Shown: positions 49,014-56,846, counted from the first letter of the stretch. The stretch is DNA of 64,000 nt from Paenisporosarcina sp. FSL H8-0542 (GCF_038632915.1 NZ_CP152050.1:237501-301500), one strand, 5' to 3'. Numbers and translations: made by a program. The notes: generated by a model from the sequence alone, not told the origin.

Positions 49014-50516
49014 TTGAAAAACACCAGAGGATTTATCGCAAAAGAACGCCCAGAATTAATAGAAGAGTGGCATCTAATAGAAAACAAAGATAACACTCCA
49101 TACAATGTAAGGTGTGGCTCTGATAAAATAATTAGATGGCGTTGTAAAGTGTGCGGGTACATATGGGATAGTCAAGCTAAAAATAGAGCGATTAAAAATA
49201 CGGGCTGCCCAAAATGCAATGAACGCTATAATGTTGGATTCCCTGAACTTGCTATATTTTTTTACTTAAAAAAAATTTTCAAAGACGCAGAATTGAACTT
49301 TCCTATTAAAGCGATAGGTAAATACAAATGCGTAGATGTTTATATACCTACTCTTAATCTCATAGTTGAGTATGACGGAGGCCATACCCATAGGCATAAG
49401 TTAGAAATCGATAAAGATAAAAGCAAACTCATAATTGAAAGAGGATTTGATCTAATACGAATCAGAGACAATGGTTTATCACCGCTAAATATTGATGGAG
49501 TACAAGAGTATTTATACGAGAGAACTTCCAACAAAACAATCGGTGTAATGATTATGCATCTGTTAGAGATAATTGATAATAGTTATGACGGTTTTAATAT
49601 AGAAATCAATAAACTAAAAACAAAGATCAACCTAGACCTTGATAATATTCCAATTCTTGCTCAAATTCCACCGATAATTGAAAAAGATAATCTCTTAAGG
49701 AATTGTCCGGAAATCGAAACAATATGGGATTATAACAAAAATCATCCGCTAAGGCCTGAACACTTTAAACAATATTCTAACCATAAGGCTTGGTTTATCT
49801 GTGAGAAAGAGCATTCAACATTAGCTCAAATTGGTAGTAAAGCACAAGGTCATGGTTGTATAGTTTGTACGGGTCAAGTTGCAACAGAAGAGTATAACTT
49901 GAAATTATTATTTCCTGACATTTCAAGAGAGTGGAACATGGAGTTAAATGAGAATACAACACCTGATGCTTACTTGCCCTATTCTAATCAAGTAGTCTAT
50001 TGGACTTGTCCCAAATGTAATTCAAATTACGACAAGATGATAAATGAACGAACAGGTAATGGAGAGGGTTGTCCCTATTGTGCAGGTAAAAGGATAAATG
50101 AAACAAATTGTCTTTTTACTACACATCCTTCTCTGGCAAACGAATGGGATTACAATAAAAATGGAGAACTAACTCCAAAGAATGTGACAAAAGGATCGCA
50201 TAATAAAGTTTGGTGGGTTTGTGAAAGGAATCATAGTTATCTTGCTTATGTATATAGCCGCGTAGACGGACGAGGATGTCCCACTTGCTATGAGCTTTAC
50301 GGCCGCTATAAGCCTAAAAAAGCAAAAATGGATAAATCATTGGTAGTAAATAAACCTGAAGTAGCTAAACAATGGCATCCAACAAAAAATGAAACTATTA
50401 GCCCAGATGAAGTAGGTGCTTACGCAAGAAAAGAATATTGGTGGCTATGTGATAATGGACATGAATTCTTAAAAAGCCCTAATAGCAGACAGAGTAGTAA
50501 GTGTCCCTATTGTTAA
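49014..50516 (+). CDS. Multi-zinc-finger protein with embedded Vsr-like nuclease
   Basis: 500 residues from TTG 49014, preceded by GGGAGAAGG; an in-frame ATG 45 bp upstream lacks a ribosome site. There are five treble-clef zinc modules, each with two Cys/His pairs. The first ends CPKCNERYN near residue 80; four more follow the nuclease (for example WDYNKNHPLRPEHF then CEKEHS...CIVC). Between modules one and two lies a restriction-like segment, residues 85-175: VDVYIPTLNLIVEYDGGHTH with acidic residues, then KSKLIIERGFDLIRIRDNG, as in Vsr/DUF559-type nucleases. Likely a DNA-binding nuclease of the defence or mobile-element kind. Confidence 0.78.
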   Translation: MKNTRGFIAKERPELIEEWHLIENKDNTPYNVRCGSDKIIRWRCKVCGYIWDSQAKNRAIKNTGCPKCNERYNVGFPELAIFFYLKKIFKDAELNFPIKAIGKYKCVDVYIPTLNLIVEYDGGHTHRHKLEIDKDKSKLIIERGFDLIRIRDNGLSPLNIDGVQEYLYERTSNKTIGVMIMHLLEIIDNSYDGFNIEINKLKTKINLDLDNIPILAQIPPIIEKDNLLRNCPEIETIWDYNKNHPLRPEHFKQYSNHKAWFICEKEHSTLAQIGSKAQGHGCIVCTGQVATEEYNLKLLFPDISREWNMELNENTTPDAYLPYSNQVVYWTCPKCNSNYDKMINERTGNGEGCPYCAGKRINETNCLFTTHPSLANEWDYNKNGELTPKNVTKGSHNKVWWVCERNHSYLAYVYSRVDGRGCPTCYELYGRYKPKKAKMDKSLVVNKPEVAKQWHPTKNETISPDEVGAYARKEYWWLCDNGHEFLKSPNSRQSSKCPYC

Positions 50517-50663
50517 AACTAAATATGTTAAGGCCCTCTTTGTTGAATACTTTAACTAATAGGATAGTTGAACAAGGAATAACATAAAAAATAGAAATGA
50601 TTCTCATAAAAGTATGCTGATATCGTTTAAAGTTGAACTATTAATCAACAAAGGAGAACGTTT

Positions 50664-51442
50664 ATGTTATTAAGTGAGTACATGCCTCAAGAGAAAAAAA
50701 TAGTAGGTCTATTGAAATTTACGAGCTATCCAGAATCCCTAAAAGAGGGGATTATCTACATGAATAACTTTAAATATTTTAGAAGGTAGAAGAACAAAAT
50801 CAACATAGAGGGAAAGGGGATTCTTTAGAGGCCACACTTTTATTAAATGATATAGAATGGAAGTTGACACCTCATGGTAGTGAAGAACCTCTAATAGTTG
50901 CTCAATCTTCTAAAGTTACGCTTGAAAACCCTGAATACTTAGAAAAGCATCTATTCTGTATGACTGCGATTACTACAGATGTTTTAGAGATTGTTGATAT
51001 AGATGAGGAAAGAGAGTCAGTAAAGGTGAAATTAAAGCTTCCAGACAAGTTTTTGAATGAAGTGAGTAACGAGTTTGGAAGTCATGCTGTTTTAATAAAT
51101 GCAGGACCCTTTCTAGAAAAAATGGAACAAGTTTCTTATGAGCATGGTCTTCACTTAATAAAAGGACTTGTTGATTATGAAGATTTTAATATCAATTATT
51201 CATCAAGAATACATTCATTTAACGAGGGGAATCCAAGCTTGTTTCTTAAAAAAGAGAAGTATTTCGAATATCAAAATGAGTTTAGACTGGTAGTGTTAAA
51301 CGGCGAAGCTGAAGAAGATGGACATTTTGAGTTAGAAATAGATGGCTTAAATGAGCTGTTAACGGTGGTAAGTATAGATACATTTTTGAACAGTGAGATG
51401 GAATTCAACCTTAAGCTACAAAAGGATAATAAAGAAGATTAG
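50664..51442 (+). pseudogene. Frameshifted hypothetical gene with YQNEFRLV motif
   Basis: ATG 50664 after AAAGGAGAA starts a frame (LSEYMPQEKKIVGLLKFTSY) that breaks at about 50786 where one A is missing. In the other frame it continues EEQNQHRGKGDSLEATLLL to the stop at 51442. The conserved-looking motif KKEKYFEYQNEFRLVVLNGE near the end is shared by an uncharacterised family found in phages and defence loci. Full product about 258 residues. Function unknown. Confidence 0.65.
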
Positions 51443-52221
51443 TAAAAGAAGAGTTATGGAGTTTTTATTTCTGGAGAGAAAATATTGTTTTTTTATGCTG
51501 AAGAGGATTGATAACACTTTTTAACATAGAAATATATACAGCAGCTTATTCAAATAAAGGACACGAGTCTCTTTTCTTCTATAACTAAAGGATACATTTT
51601 TTAAATAAAGCAGATAAAAATGGCTTAGTTCCTTGACGAACTGAGCTTTATTTATTACTGAGAAAGATACCTGAAAGGCAGCAATAGCCTTTGTTCATTA
51701 TCCTCCATATCGAAATACCTTTGGTTCATGCGTTAGAGGTAAAATCAGTTGATACAAAAGGTTTATTTTTTTTACAAAAAGAAGGGTTCCATGGGTTCCA
51801 GTTTTTTAAACAAATACGAACGTTACTAATGCACCAGTTGGCCACCATGAAAGAGGGCGGTTCTTCTGATTACCGAGGGACAACATATTATTAATGTGAT
51901 ACATATTAAGCTTTTCAGAATAATAGTCAAAGCCACTGGTGATCTAAAGAAGTTCAACTCAATTCCAATCTCTGCATGATTTCATTTCAATGAGCATCAA
52001 GCTAAAACAATCCTAAAATACATTATGAATAGAAGAAAGAATTAAAAGAGACTCTACGAAAATGGACAAGAAATTAATATTGTACTCTTGTATAAGATTA
52101 ATCATTAAAATTAATTGATAATTTAGGGATTGATAATTTTGGTATTTATATATATAATTAGTACGTTAGTCACTGAGGAGTGCGGGGTGCGGGTTTTGAG
52201 CCGGCCTGACAGGAGTATCCT
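51443..52221. other. 780-bp gene-poor stretch
   Basis: No intact gene. A stem GGCTTAGTTC/GAACTGAGC with T-rich tail at 51622-51655 is a probable terminator. A 67-codon frame at 51691-51894 has no recognisable features. Sequence looks like decayed cargo. Confidence 0.5.
51622..51655 (+). terminator. Probable intrinsic terminator
   Basis: Stem GCTTAGTTC / GAACTGAGC, loop CTTGAC, followed by TTTATTTATT. Confidence 0.6.
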
Positions 52222-52353
52222 ATGAAAAGTTACCTACTCAAAGTAATAGTAGCAATACTATTACTGGCTCAGGTTTCTCCACCTGAGACGAAAGCCCAAG
52301 ACGTGCAAGTGGTCGCGGTGCTGGCGAGAGAGGAGGACATTGAGCCCCCTTAA
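52222..52353 (+). CDS. Small exported peptide (43 residues)
   Basis: ATG 52222 follows ACAGGAGTATCCT. The product begins MKSYLLKVIVAILLLAQVS, a good signal or membrane segment, then PPETKAQ and an acidic tail ending EEDIEPP. Length and layout resemble precursor peptides for secreted signals (Phr-like) or a small membrane peptide. No receptor gene is adjacent. A stem (CCCCT/AGGGG) with T run at the stop codon could be its terminator. Confidence 0.5.
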   Translation: MKSYLLKVIVAILLLAQVSPPETKAQDVQVVAVLAREEDIEPP

Positions 52354-52416
52354 AAGGGCTTTTTGTATTTTATGTTCAGTTAGAGTTATTTTACCCATGC
52401 TGCTTTATGACTAAAT

Positions 52417-52563
52417 CAGTATATAACTTTATTTCAATAAGTCATTAATCGTTTAATACAAATGTTGGGAAATCAGTATACATTTTTATTATAAAGAAAT
52501 TTAAAAATAATGATAAAAATCAAGGTTTAAACGACTTTTAGTATACAACTTTATTTCGATTGG
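52417..52563. repeat. Three TnsB-site-like repeats in right-end orientation
   Basis: GTATATAACTTTATTTCAA (52420), GTATACATTTTTATTATAAA (52474) and GTATACAACTTTATTTCGA (52541) resemble the inverted TnsB units of the right end. They stop exactly where the second left end starts, so they may be the decayed right end of the upstream element. Confidence 0.5.
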
Positions 52564-52621
52564 TGTAACTTTGTAATAAAGTTTGTTAAAAAACCTCTTC
52601 GGGTATTATATCCGTAAGAGG
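52564..52621 (+). repeat. Second transposon left end (internal)
   Basis: TGTAACTTTGTAATAAAGTT closely matches the main left end and, even better, the inverted right end (TTTGTAATAAAGTTTG shared). Inside it the dyad CCTCTT...AAGAGG around GGTATTATATCC (52594-52621) parallels the dyad at 24614-24635 of the main element. No CGAAC precedes it. Confidence 0.75.
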
Positions 52622-52661
52622 TTATTTTTAATTTTCAGACAAATTTTAAGGTGGAATAGAT

Positions 52662-53492
52662 ATGGTACCAAAATATAATCCCAATAATCCGAGCTTGCTA
52701 GAATCAATTGTATGTTTTACTGATATTTTAGGATTTTCAAATTTAATAATGCAGGCACCTAATCAACAACATGGAAACCGGTTACTCAAAAATCTCCATA
52801 CGATTCTTAAAAGTCAATATGCACAGATGAAAGTCATGAACCCCTATGGTCAATTTAAAACGTTTACAGATAACGTCATATTAGCATATCCAAGATTTGA
52901 AGATGGTGAGGGACAATCCGGCAGTCTATTTATGTCTTTTATTGACTATCAATTAAATATGACGTTGAATGGCTATTTTTTACGTGGTGGAGTGGCAATT
53001 GGAGATTACTATGGCGATGATGATTTTGCATATGGTCCAGCTTTAATTGAAGCACATAAGCTAGAGTGTAAAAAAGCAGATTATCCTCGAATCATATTAA
53101 GCGAAGAAATGATTAAAATCGTATCCGAGCATGTGGATTTTTATGGACCATTAACTTTTGCTCCACAGTATTCACATCTAATTAAAGATATTGACGATAC
53201 ATGCTTTATCAATTATTTACATGGTCTTCAAGAAGAATATGAAATTACCAATGACTTTAATTTATATATTAGCAAGTTAAACCAGCATAAAGATATTATA
53301 GTGGCACAATTAAACAAATTTAGAGCTGATCAAAAACTTTTATCTAAATATGAGTGGGTAGCACAATATCATAATTATTATTGTGATGAGTATTTTAACT
53401 CTGTAGGAATTCAACAACATAGTTTAAAAATTCAGGGTATCCCTTCACGTAAGTTTGAAAGAATTGTTGTTAATGATTTAATAAATATTTGA
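52662..53492 (+). CDS. Class III nucleotide-cyclase-like protein
   Basis: 276 residues from ATG 52662 after AAGGTGG. The class III cyclase fold is suggested by IVCFTDILGFSNLI (residues 16-29) with the first metal Asp and FKTFTDNVILAYP (residues 65-77) with the second. LRGGVAIGDYYGDDDFAYGP (residues 108-127) matches the RGGxxxG...G-A-LxEAHxLE pattern of short stand-alone cyclases, including the pyrimidine cyclases of Pycsar. The C-terminal 100 residues are helical and unknown. It lies between the second left end and a truncated tnsA, 18 bp before it, so it was the first gene of a tns operon. No cyclic-nucleotide effector adjoins it. Nucleotide specificity is unknown. Confidence 0.7.
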   Translation: MVPKYNPNNPSLLESIVCFTDILGFSNLIMQAPNQQHGNRLLKNLHTILKSQYAQMKVMNPYGQFKTFTDNVILAYPRFEDGEGQSGSLFMSFIDYQLNMTLNGYFLRGGVAIGDYYGDDDFAYGPALIEAHKLECKKADYPRIILSEEMIKIVSEHVDFYGPLTFAPQYSHLIKDIDDTCFINYLHGLQEEYEITNDFNLYISKLNQHKDIIVAQLNKFRADQKLLSKYEWVAQYHNYYCDEYFNSVGIQQHSLKIQGIPSRKFERIVVNDLINI

Positions 53493-53510
53493 CTTAAAGG
53501 GGTGAAAAAA

Positions 53511-53765
53511 ATGTCCAAACGCAAGCGATCACCATCTATTGAGAGGAAGCTAAAAGAAGGTAGTGGCCAAGGGATTGGTATTGGGTATAAGCCATGGTTA
53601 GTAATTCAAGATGTATCGTCTTTAGGTCGATCACCACGATTGAAGGGCATTAAAGTTCCTCGTCAATATGAATTCCTTTCTGACCTTGAACGAAATTACT
53701 TTTATATGTTGGAGTATTTCGATTTGGTGATTGATATACGCGAGCAGTTTCCTTTGAAGCTTTAA
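53511..53765 (+). pseudogene. Truncated tnsA of a second Tn7-like element
   Basis: 84 codons from ATG 53511 (Shine-Dalgarno AAAGGGG) align directly with the start of the intact TnsA: SKRKRSPSIERKLKEGSGQG, then PRQYEFLSDLERNYFYMLEY up to DIREQFPL. Similarity stops before the catalytic Asp and Lys, and a stop follows. The same frame after the stop encodes KEIVYKKDLDINDAMTIGLF and ends at 53870, probably the tail of another deleted gene. The deletion junction is near 53757. Confidence 0.85.
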
Positions 53766-53921
53766 GGAAATATTTTAATAAAAGAAATTGTTTATAAAAA
53801 AGACTTAGATATTAATGATGCTATGACGATAGGTTTATTTAACGAAAGAGTGAATACTTTCTTTAAGTAAATTGGATTTCGAATTATCGGCAGTCTTGTT
53901 TTGACTAGTACTACTAAAAAT

Positions 53922-54066
53922 AATCAAACTTTTTTATAAAAAGGAAATTGCAATTTAAAAAGAAGAATCCATTTTGATCAATCTTTTTTCAATATGGATT
54001 CTTTTTCTTTGCCACCAAATGCGGGTTTACAAGATGATTTTTATCAAACTTTATTACAAAGCAACA
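53922..54066 (-). repeat. Right-end TnsB-type binding sites
   Basis: Three inverted units: ATCAAACTTTTTTATAAA (53923), GATCAATCTTTTTTCAATA (53976) and the terminal TATCAAACTTTATTACAAAG (54042) ending GCAACA at 54066. Confidence 0.85.
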
Positions 54067-54071
54067 CGAAC
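54067..54071. repeat. Target-site duplication, right copy (CGAAC)
   Basis: Identical to 24513-24517 and directly after the ACA terminus. Confidence 0.9.
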
Positions 54072-54103
54072 AAGAGTAAGTTCACAATAAATCTACGCAA
54101 GTA

Positions 54104-54139
54104 GACCCGGTCCATTTTTTATTGGATCGGGTCTTTTTT
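54104..54139 (+). terminator. Native glmS terminator, displaced by the transposon
   Basis: Stem GACCCGGTCC / GGATCGGGTC followed by six T. In the ancestral site this would lie about 60 bp after glmS. It is the first structure on the chromosomal side of the element. Confidence 0.85.
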
Positions 54140-54161
54140 GTGTTGTTAGATTCAGTGGGAA

Positions 54162-54180
54162 TTTTTAATAAAGTTTGATT
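54162..54180 (+). repeat. Isolated TnsB-site-like sequence outside the element
   Basis: TTTTTAATAAAGTTTGATT matches the left-end units but lies about 100 bp beyond the right end. Possibly a trace of another former insertion. Confidence 0.5.
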
Positions 54181-54298
54181 ACTACATGAAGGAGTTAGGG
54201 GTAAAAATACTAGGAGCATTATTGGTGTTACTAGTAATTTGATTCAACTAGAACACCCCTTACCAAATGGAGGAGGGTGGTGTAAAGGATGAAACTAC

Positions 54299-55390
54299 TT
54301 AATCTAATGTATCTAATTTCCCTTTTATATAATTCGCCCGTGCTTCAATAAAATTCAATATATACTCCGGTTCTTTATCAAATAAAAGGATATCATCTTT
54401 CTTATAGGGATCTTCAAGAAAATATGGTCTTATCAATTCATGCAGACCTTGTATTTTCGGTTTCAAATAGTCTACATTAAATTGGTTGTTTATAATGACT
54501 TCTAGCAAGTTTTTGTATTGACCGCGGAATGTTTTTACATCGAGAATTCTTGCAGTTAGCGTATTAAATCCTTCGATTCGTAAATAATCCTCCTCCATTA
54601 CTTCCCCGTTTACATCTCTTCCCCATGTTGCATCGTAATCCCACGGGAGGACTTCGAATAGTCTCGTTTCACTATTTTGGTATAGTGCGTAGTTATGAAC
54701 AAAACCATCAAAATTTTGGGTGAAAACAACGCCAGCCAACCATCGAAGATACTGATCAACATTTAGGTATTTCACAATTTCTTTTTCAAAATCATCTCTT
54801 GAAATGGTATTAATATTAATAATAAATTCTTGTAAATGAAATTCATCTTGTTCTGTACCACATTTTTTTTCATAGCCAAATTTAAGTGATTTTTTTACAT
54901 CTTTATCAAGATCACTCATTAACGAAAAGTTAGCATCTCCGTCAATCGCATAGAATATAGGTCCTTTCGGTAGTTGTCGATTCGCAAGGAAATATTCATC
55001 CACTGATTCTAATTCCAAATATAGCCCCTCATTTTTCCCATTCAATTTTATATTTACAAATCGAGACTTTGGAGATAGGCATCCTATATCATTGAAAAAA
55101 TCGAGCGATAATTTATTTCTCATTAGAGACGGATCTTTATATTCTGCGTTGATATGAATTTCTTTGGCATTTCTATACGTATTTGGTTTATAAAACGAAA
55201 TGTGATATGACTTCTTTTGAAACTCCCGGATATGCGAGCCACGATACGCAATATCGATATCATGTTTCTTTTTGTTTATCGTTAGCTTCGCGGAAACCGG
55301 ATCATCCGTCCAAATTTCTTTTCGAAGTTCCCTTAAATCGATAGGATTAATAAAAAGCTGATATACAGGTATTTCCACGACATTATCCAC
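54299..55390 (-). CDS. cotH: CotH-family spore coat protein kinase
   Basis: 363 residues from GTG 55390 after AAAGGAAG; a longer frame from ATG 55432 has no ribosome site. CotH is an atypical protein kinase that phosphorylates coat proteins such as CotB and CotG. Family segments are [20 protein letters not shown] (residues 48-67), [34 protein letters not shown] with the acidic pair, and the metal-binding [14 protein letters not shown] near residue 259. It is divergent from a CotG-like repeat gene, the arrangement known in Bacilli. A CATATAGTA on this strand (55524-55532) fits a SigK -10 element. Confidence 0.92.
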   Translation of the reverse strand: MDNVVEIPVYQLFINPIDLRELRKEIWTDDPVSAKLTINKKKHDIDIAYRGSHIREFQKKSYHISFYKPNTYRNAKEIHINAEYKDPSLMRNKLSLDFFNDIGCLSPKSRFVNIKLNGKNEGLYLELESVDEYFLANRQLPKGPIFYAIDGDANFSLMSDLDKDVKKSLKFGYEKKCGTEQDEFHLQEFIININTISRDDFEKEIVKYLNVDQYLRWLAGVVFTQNFDGFVHNYALYQNSETRLFEVLPWDYDATWGRDVNGEVMEEDYLRIEGFNTLTARILDVKTFRGQYKNLLEVIINNQFNVDYLKPKIQGLHELIRPYFLEDPYKKDDILLFDKEPEYILNFIEARANYIKGKLDTLD

Positions 55391-55620
55391 GCGAATTCTT
55401 CCTTTCATTTTTATAATATTCGTATGAAACAAGAATAAAAGATGCCAAGAAAAGAAACGAAATTTTATTTATTTTAAAATAGTATGCGTTTGTCTCTACC
55501 ATAATTAGTACAATTTCGTAACTTACTATATGAGAAAGAAATGTGTATCAGCACGAGTTTGAATTAAAGTAAAATTGATTTTTTTCTTTCTCTAATATAA
55601 AGATGAAGGGAGGTTTGAAA

Positions 55621-56013
55621 ATGTCACGTTTTAATGTTGACGGCATTAAAAATGCAGTCGAACTATCTAACTCTAGAGGGTTAAGCAACTTCATGTTCCA
55701 GGATACTTTTAGTAGTGAACGACGCTCGAACAAAAGACGCCGCACAAGCAGAAATCGTTGCACTTGTCGAAACGGACGGTGCACGAACAGAAATCGTCGT
55801 ACTTCGCGTAACAGACGATGCACGAGCAGAAATCGTCGCACTTCGCGTAACAGACGGTGCACGAACAGAAATCGTCGCACTTCGCGTAACAGACGATGCA
55901 CGAGCAGAAATCGCCGCACTTCGCGTAACAGACGGTGCACGAGCAGAAATCGTCGCACTTCGTTCAACAGACGATGCTGTAGAAGAGGCTTTTTCGGTAA
56001 CTGGTTCTTTTAA
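55621..56013 (+). CDS. CotG-like modular spore coat protein
   Basis: 130 residues from ATG 55621 after GGGAGG. A short N-terminal part (SRFNVDGIKNAVELSNSRGL) is followed by 13-residue repeats of the type NRRTSRNRRCTSR, very rich in Arg, Ser and Thr, and the hydrophobic tail GFFGNWFF. CotG of Bacillus subtilis likewise consists of 13-residue basic Ser-rich repeats, is encoded divergently next to cotH and is phosphorylated by CotH. I infer the same role here. The repeat unit at DNA level is 39 bp, so other frames are open too; one (GTG 55715) encodes ARAEIVALRVTDD repeats and cannot be fully dismissed. Confidence 0.72.
   Translation: MSRFNVDGIKNAVELSNSRGLSNFMFQDTFSSERRSNKRRRTSRNRCTCRNGRCTNRNRRTSRNRRCTSRNRRTSRNRRCTNRNRRTSRNRRCTSRNRRTSRNRRCTSRNRRTSFNRRCCRRGFFGNWFF
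55752..55974 (+). repeat. 39-bp tandem repeat array (5-6 copies)
   Basis: Unit CGTAACAGACG(A/G)TGCACGA followed by (G/A)CAGAAATCGTCGCACTTCG, in alternating GAT/GGT and GAGC/GAAC variants. Thirteen codons per unit. It lies wholly within the CotG-like gene. Confidence 0.9.
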
Positions 56014-56717
56014 AAAATCTTCGTGGTGATTTTTCGCTATCTGAAGAGTATCTACTTTCAGTTCTTTAAAGAACTATTTAGTGCGTCAGTATTATAAAGT
56101 TAACTAGTTCTTAATAATGGTTAACTTTTTAATACACAATGGAGCTACCAATTTCCAACTCCTTGCATTATAGGCTATGTAGAATTAATGATGAGGCTTA
56201 GACTAAGACCCATGTTTGGGGTCTTTGCATGGAACGATTTTGGATTGTTTCGCAAATCTCCAATTGGCATTTGGCCAAAAGAAAAGAAATAATCAAGTGC
56301 GTATTTGATGATGAGAAAGAAAAAGCATGGAATGGATTGGACAGATCATGATTACAAAAGGCATCCGGATTAAGACCATCCGGATGCCTTTTGTCTTCTA
56401 CCTGAGACAACCTATTAGGAATGACTTTTAGTTATTCGTTTCTCTGTCCATGAAGAAGAATTTTATGAGCAAATATTGGAAAAGAAAAAGCCATTTAATG
56501 ATTGGACTAAAAACTATTTCCCGGGTAATACAAATTTAAATGAAATCGTGGGAATAGATATGTGAATAAAGTGAAGTGCGGAATGCACCTTGCTTATACA
56601 AAGGTTTTATTTAATAAGTTGAAATACACACGACGAATCCTTGATTCCAGCGATTAACCCACAGTAACGTGCCATTTGCGATGCAAATGGCACCATTTCA
56701 GCGAGTTTGAATTGTGC
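56014..56717. other. Gene-poor stretch with gene scraps and a terminator
   Basis: No intact gene. A terminator-like stem GCATCCGGAT / ATCCGGATGC with T-rich tail lies at 56360-56395. A frame at 56427-56565 (HEEEFYEQILEKKKPFNDWT, then FPGNTNLNEIVGIDM) looks like the end of a lost gene. Confidence 0.5.
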
Positions 56718-56846
56718 GGATTTCGTGAATTTTAGATATGAGTACTCGATTTCTAGATAACCCAGACACATTTCAAGATATCCCTTTCAGAAATGAAGAT
56801 ATCACAAGATGAATCCTCGATAAACACCCGCGAATCCTTGATATCC
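56718..56846 (+). repeat. 21-bp periodic repeat array (6 degenerate copies)
   Basis: The tetramer GATA recurs at 56735, 56756, 56777, 56798, 56819 and 56840, exactly every 21 bp, within units like CCCGCGAATCCTTGATATCC. The last unit runs into the SRPBCC gene remnant. A related array lies at 8738-8821. Confidence 0.75.

Larger units (their letters stand above)
24518..54066. mobile_element. Tn7-like transposon in the glmS attachment site (29.5 kb, with nested relic)
   Basis: Boundaries are TGTAGCTTTGTAAAAAAGAT at the left and the inverted match ending TTATTACAAAGCAACA at the right, flanked by CGAAC duplications. Insertion is 24 bp after the glmS stop, the classic attTn7 position. It carries tnsA, tnsB, tnsC and two tniQ (tnsD-like) genes at the left, followed by about 19 kb of cargo. 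No tnsE-like gene or CRISPR-cas genes are visible. The right 1.5 kb contains a second left end and a truncated tnsA, so the unit is a composite of an intact and an older, deleted element. Confidence 0.93.

Noticed and set aside
50548-50576. Fifth copy of the cargo hairpin repeat
   Set aside because: TTTAACTAATAGGATAGTTGAA is similar in arms but lacks the GGGTGC loop; too weak to list as a copy.
52662-53492. Complete Pycsar or CBASS system
   Set aside because: Only a cyclase-like gene is present. No effector with a cyclic-nucleotide-binding domain is adjacent, and the TIR protein 11 kb away lacks one.
24518-54066. CRISPR-associated transposon (CAST)
   Set aside because: TnsABC and TniQ are present, but I see no cas gene and no CRISPR repeats anywhere in the element; the glmS site fits TnsD-type targeting.
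55548-55967. Minus-strand frame with LLREVRRFLLVHR repeats
   Set aside because: A mirror of the plus-strand repeat array; its start lies next to the cotH promoter region and it has no ribosome site.
55752-55974. 39-bp repeats as a CRISPR array
   Set aside because: The units are contiguous without spacers and are in frame within a coding sequence.
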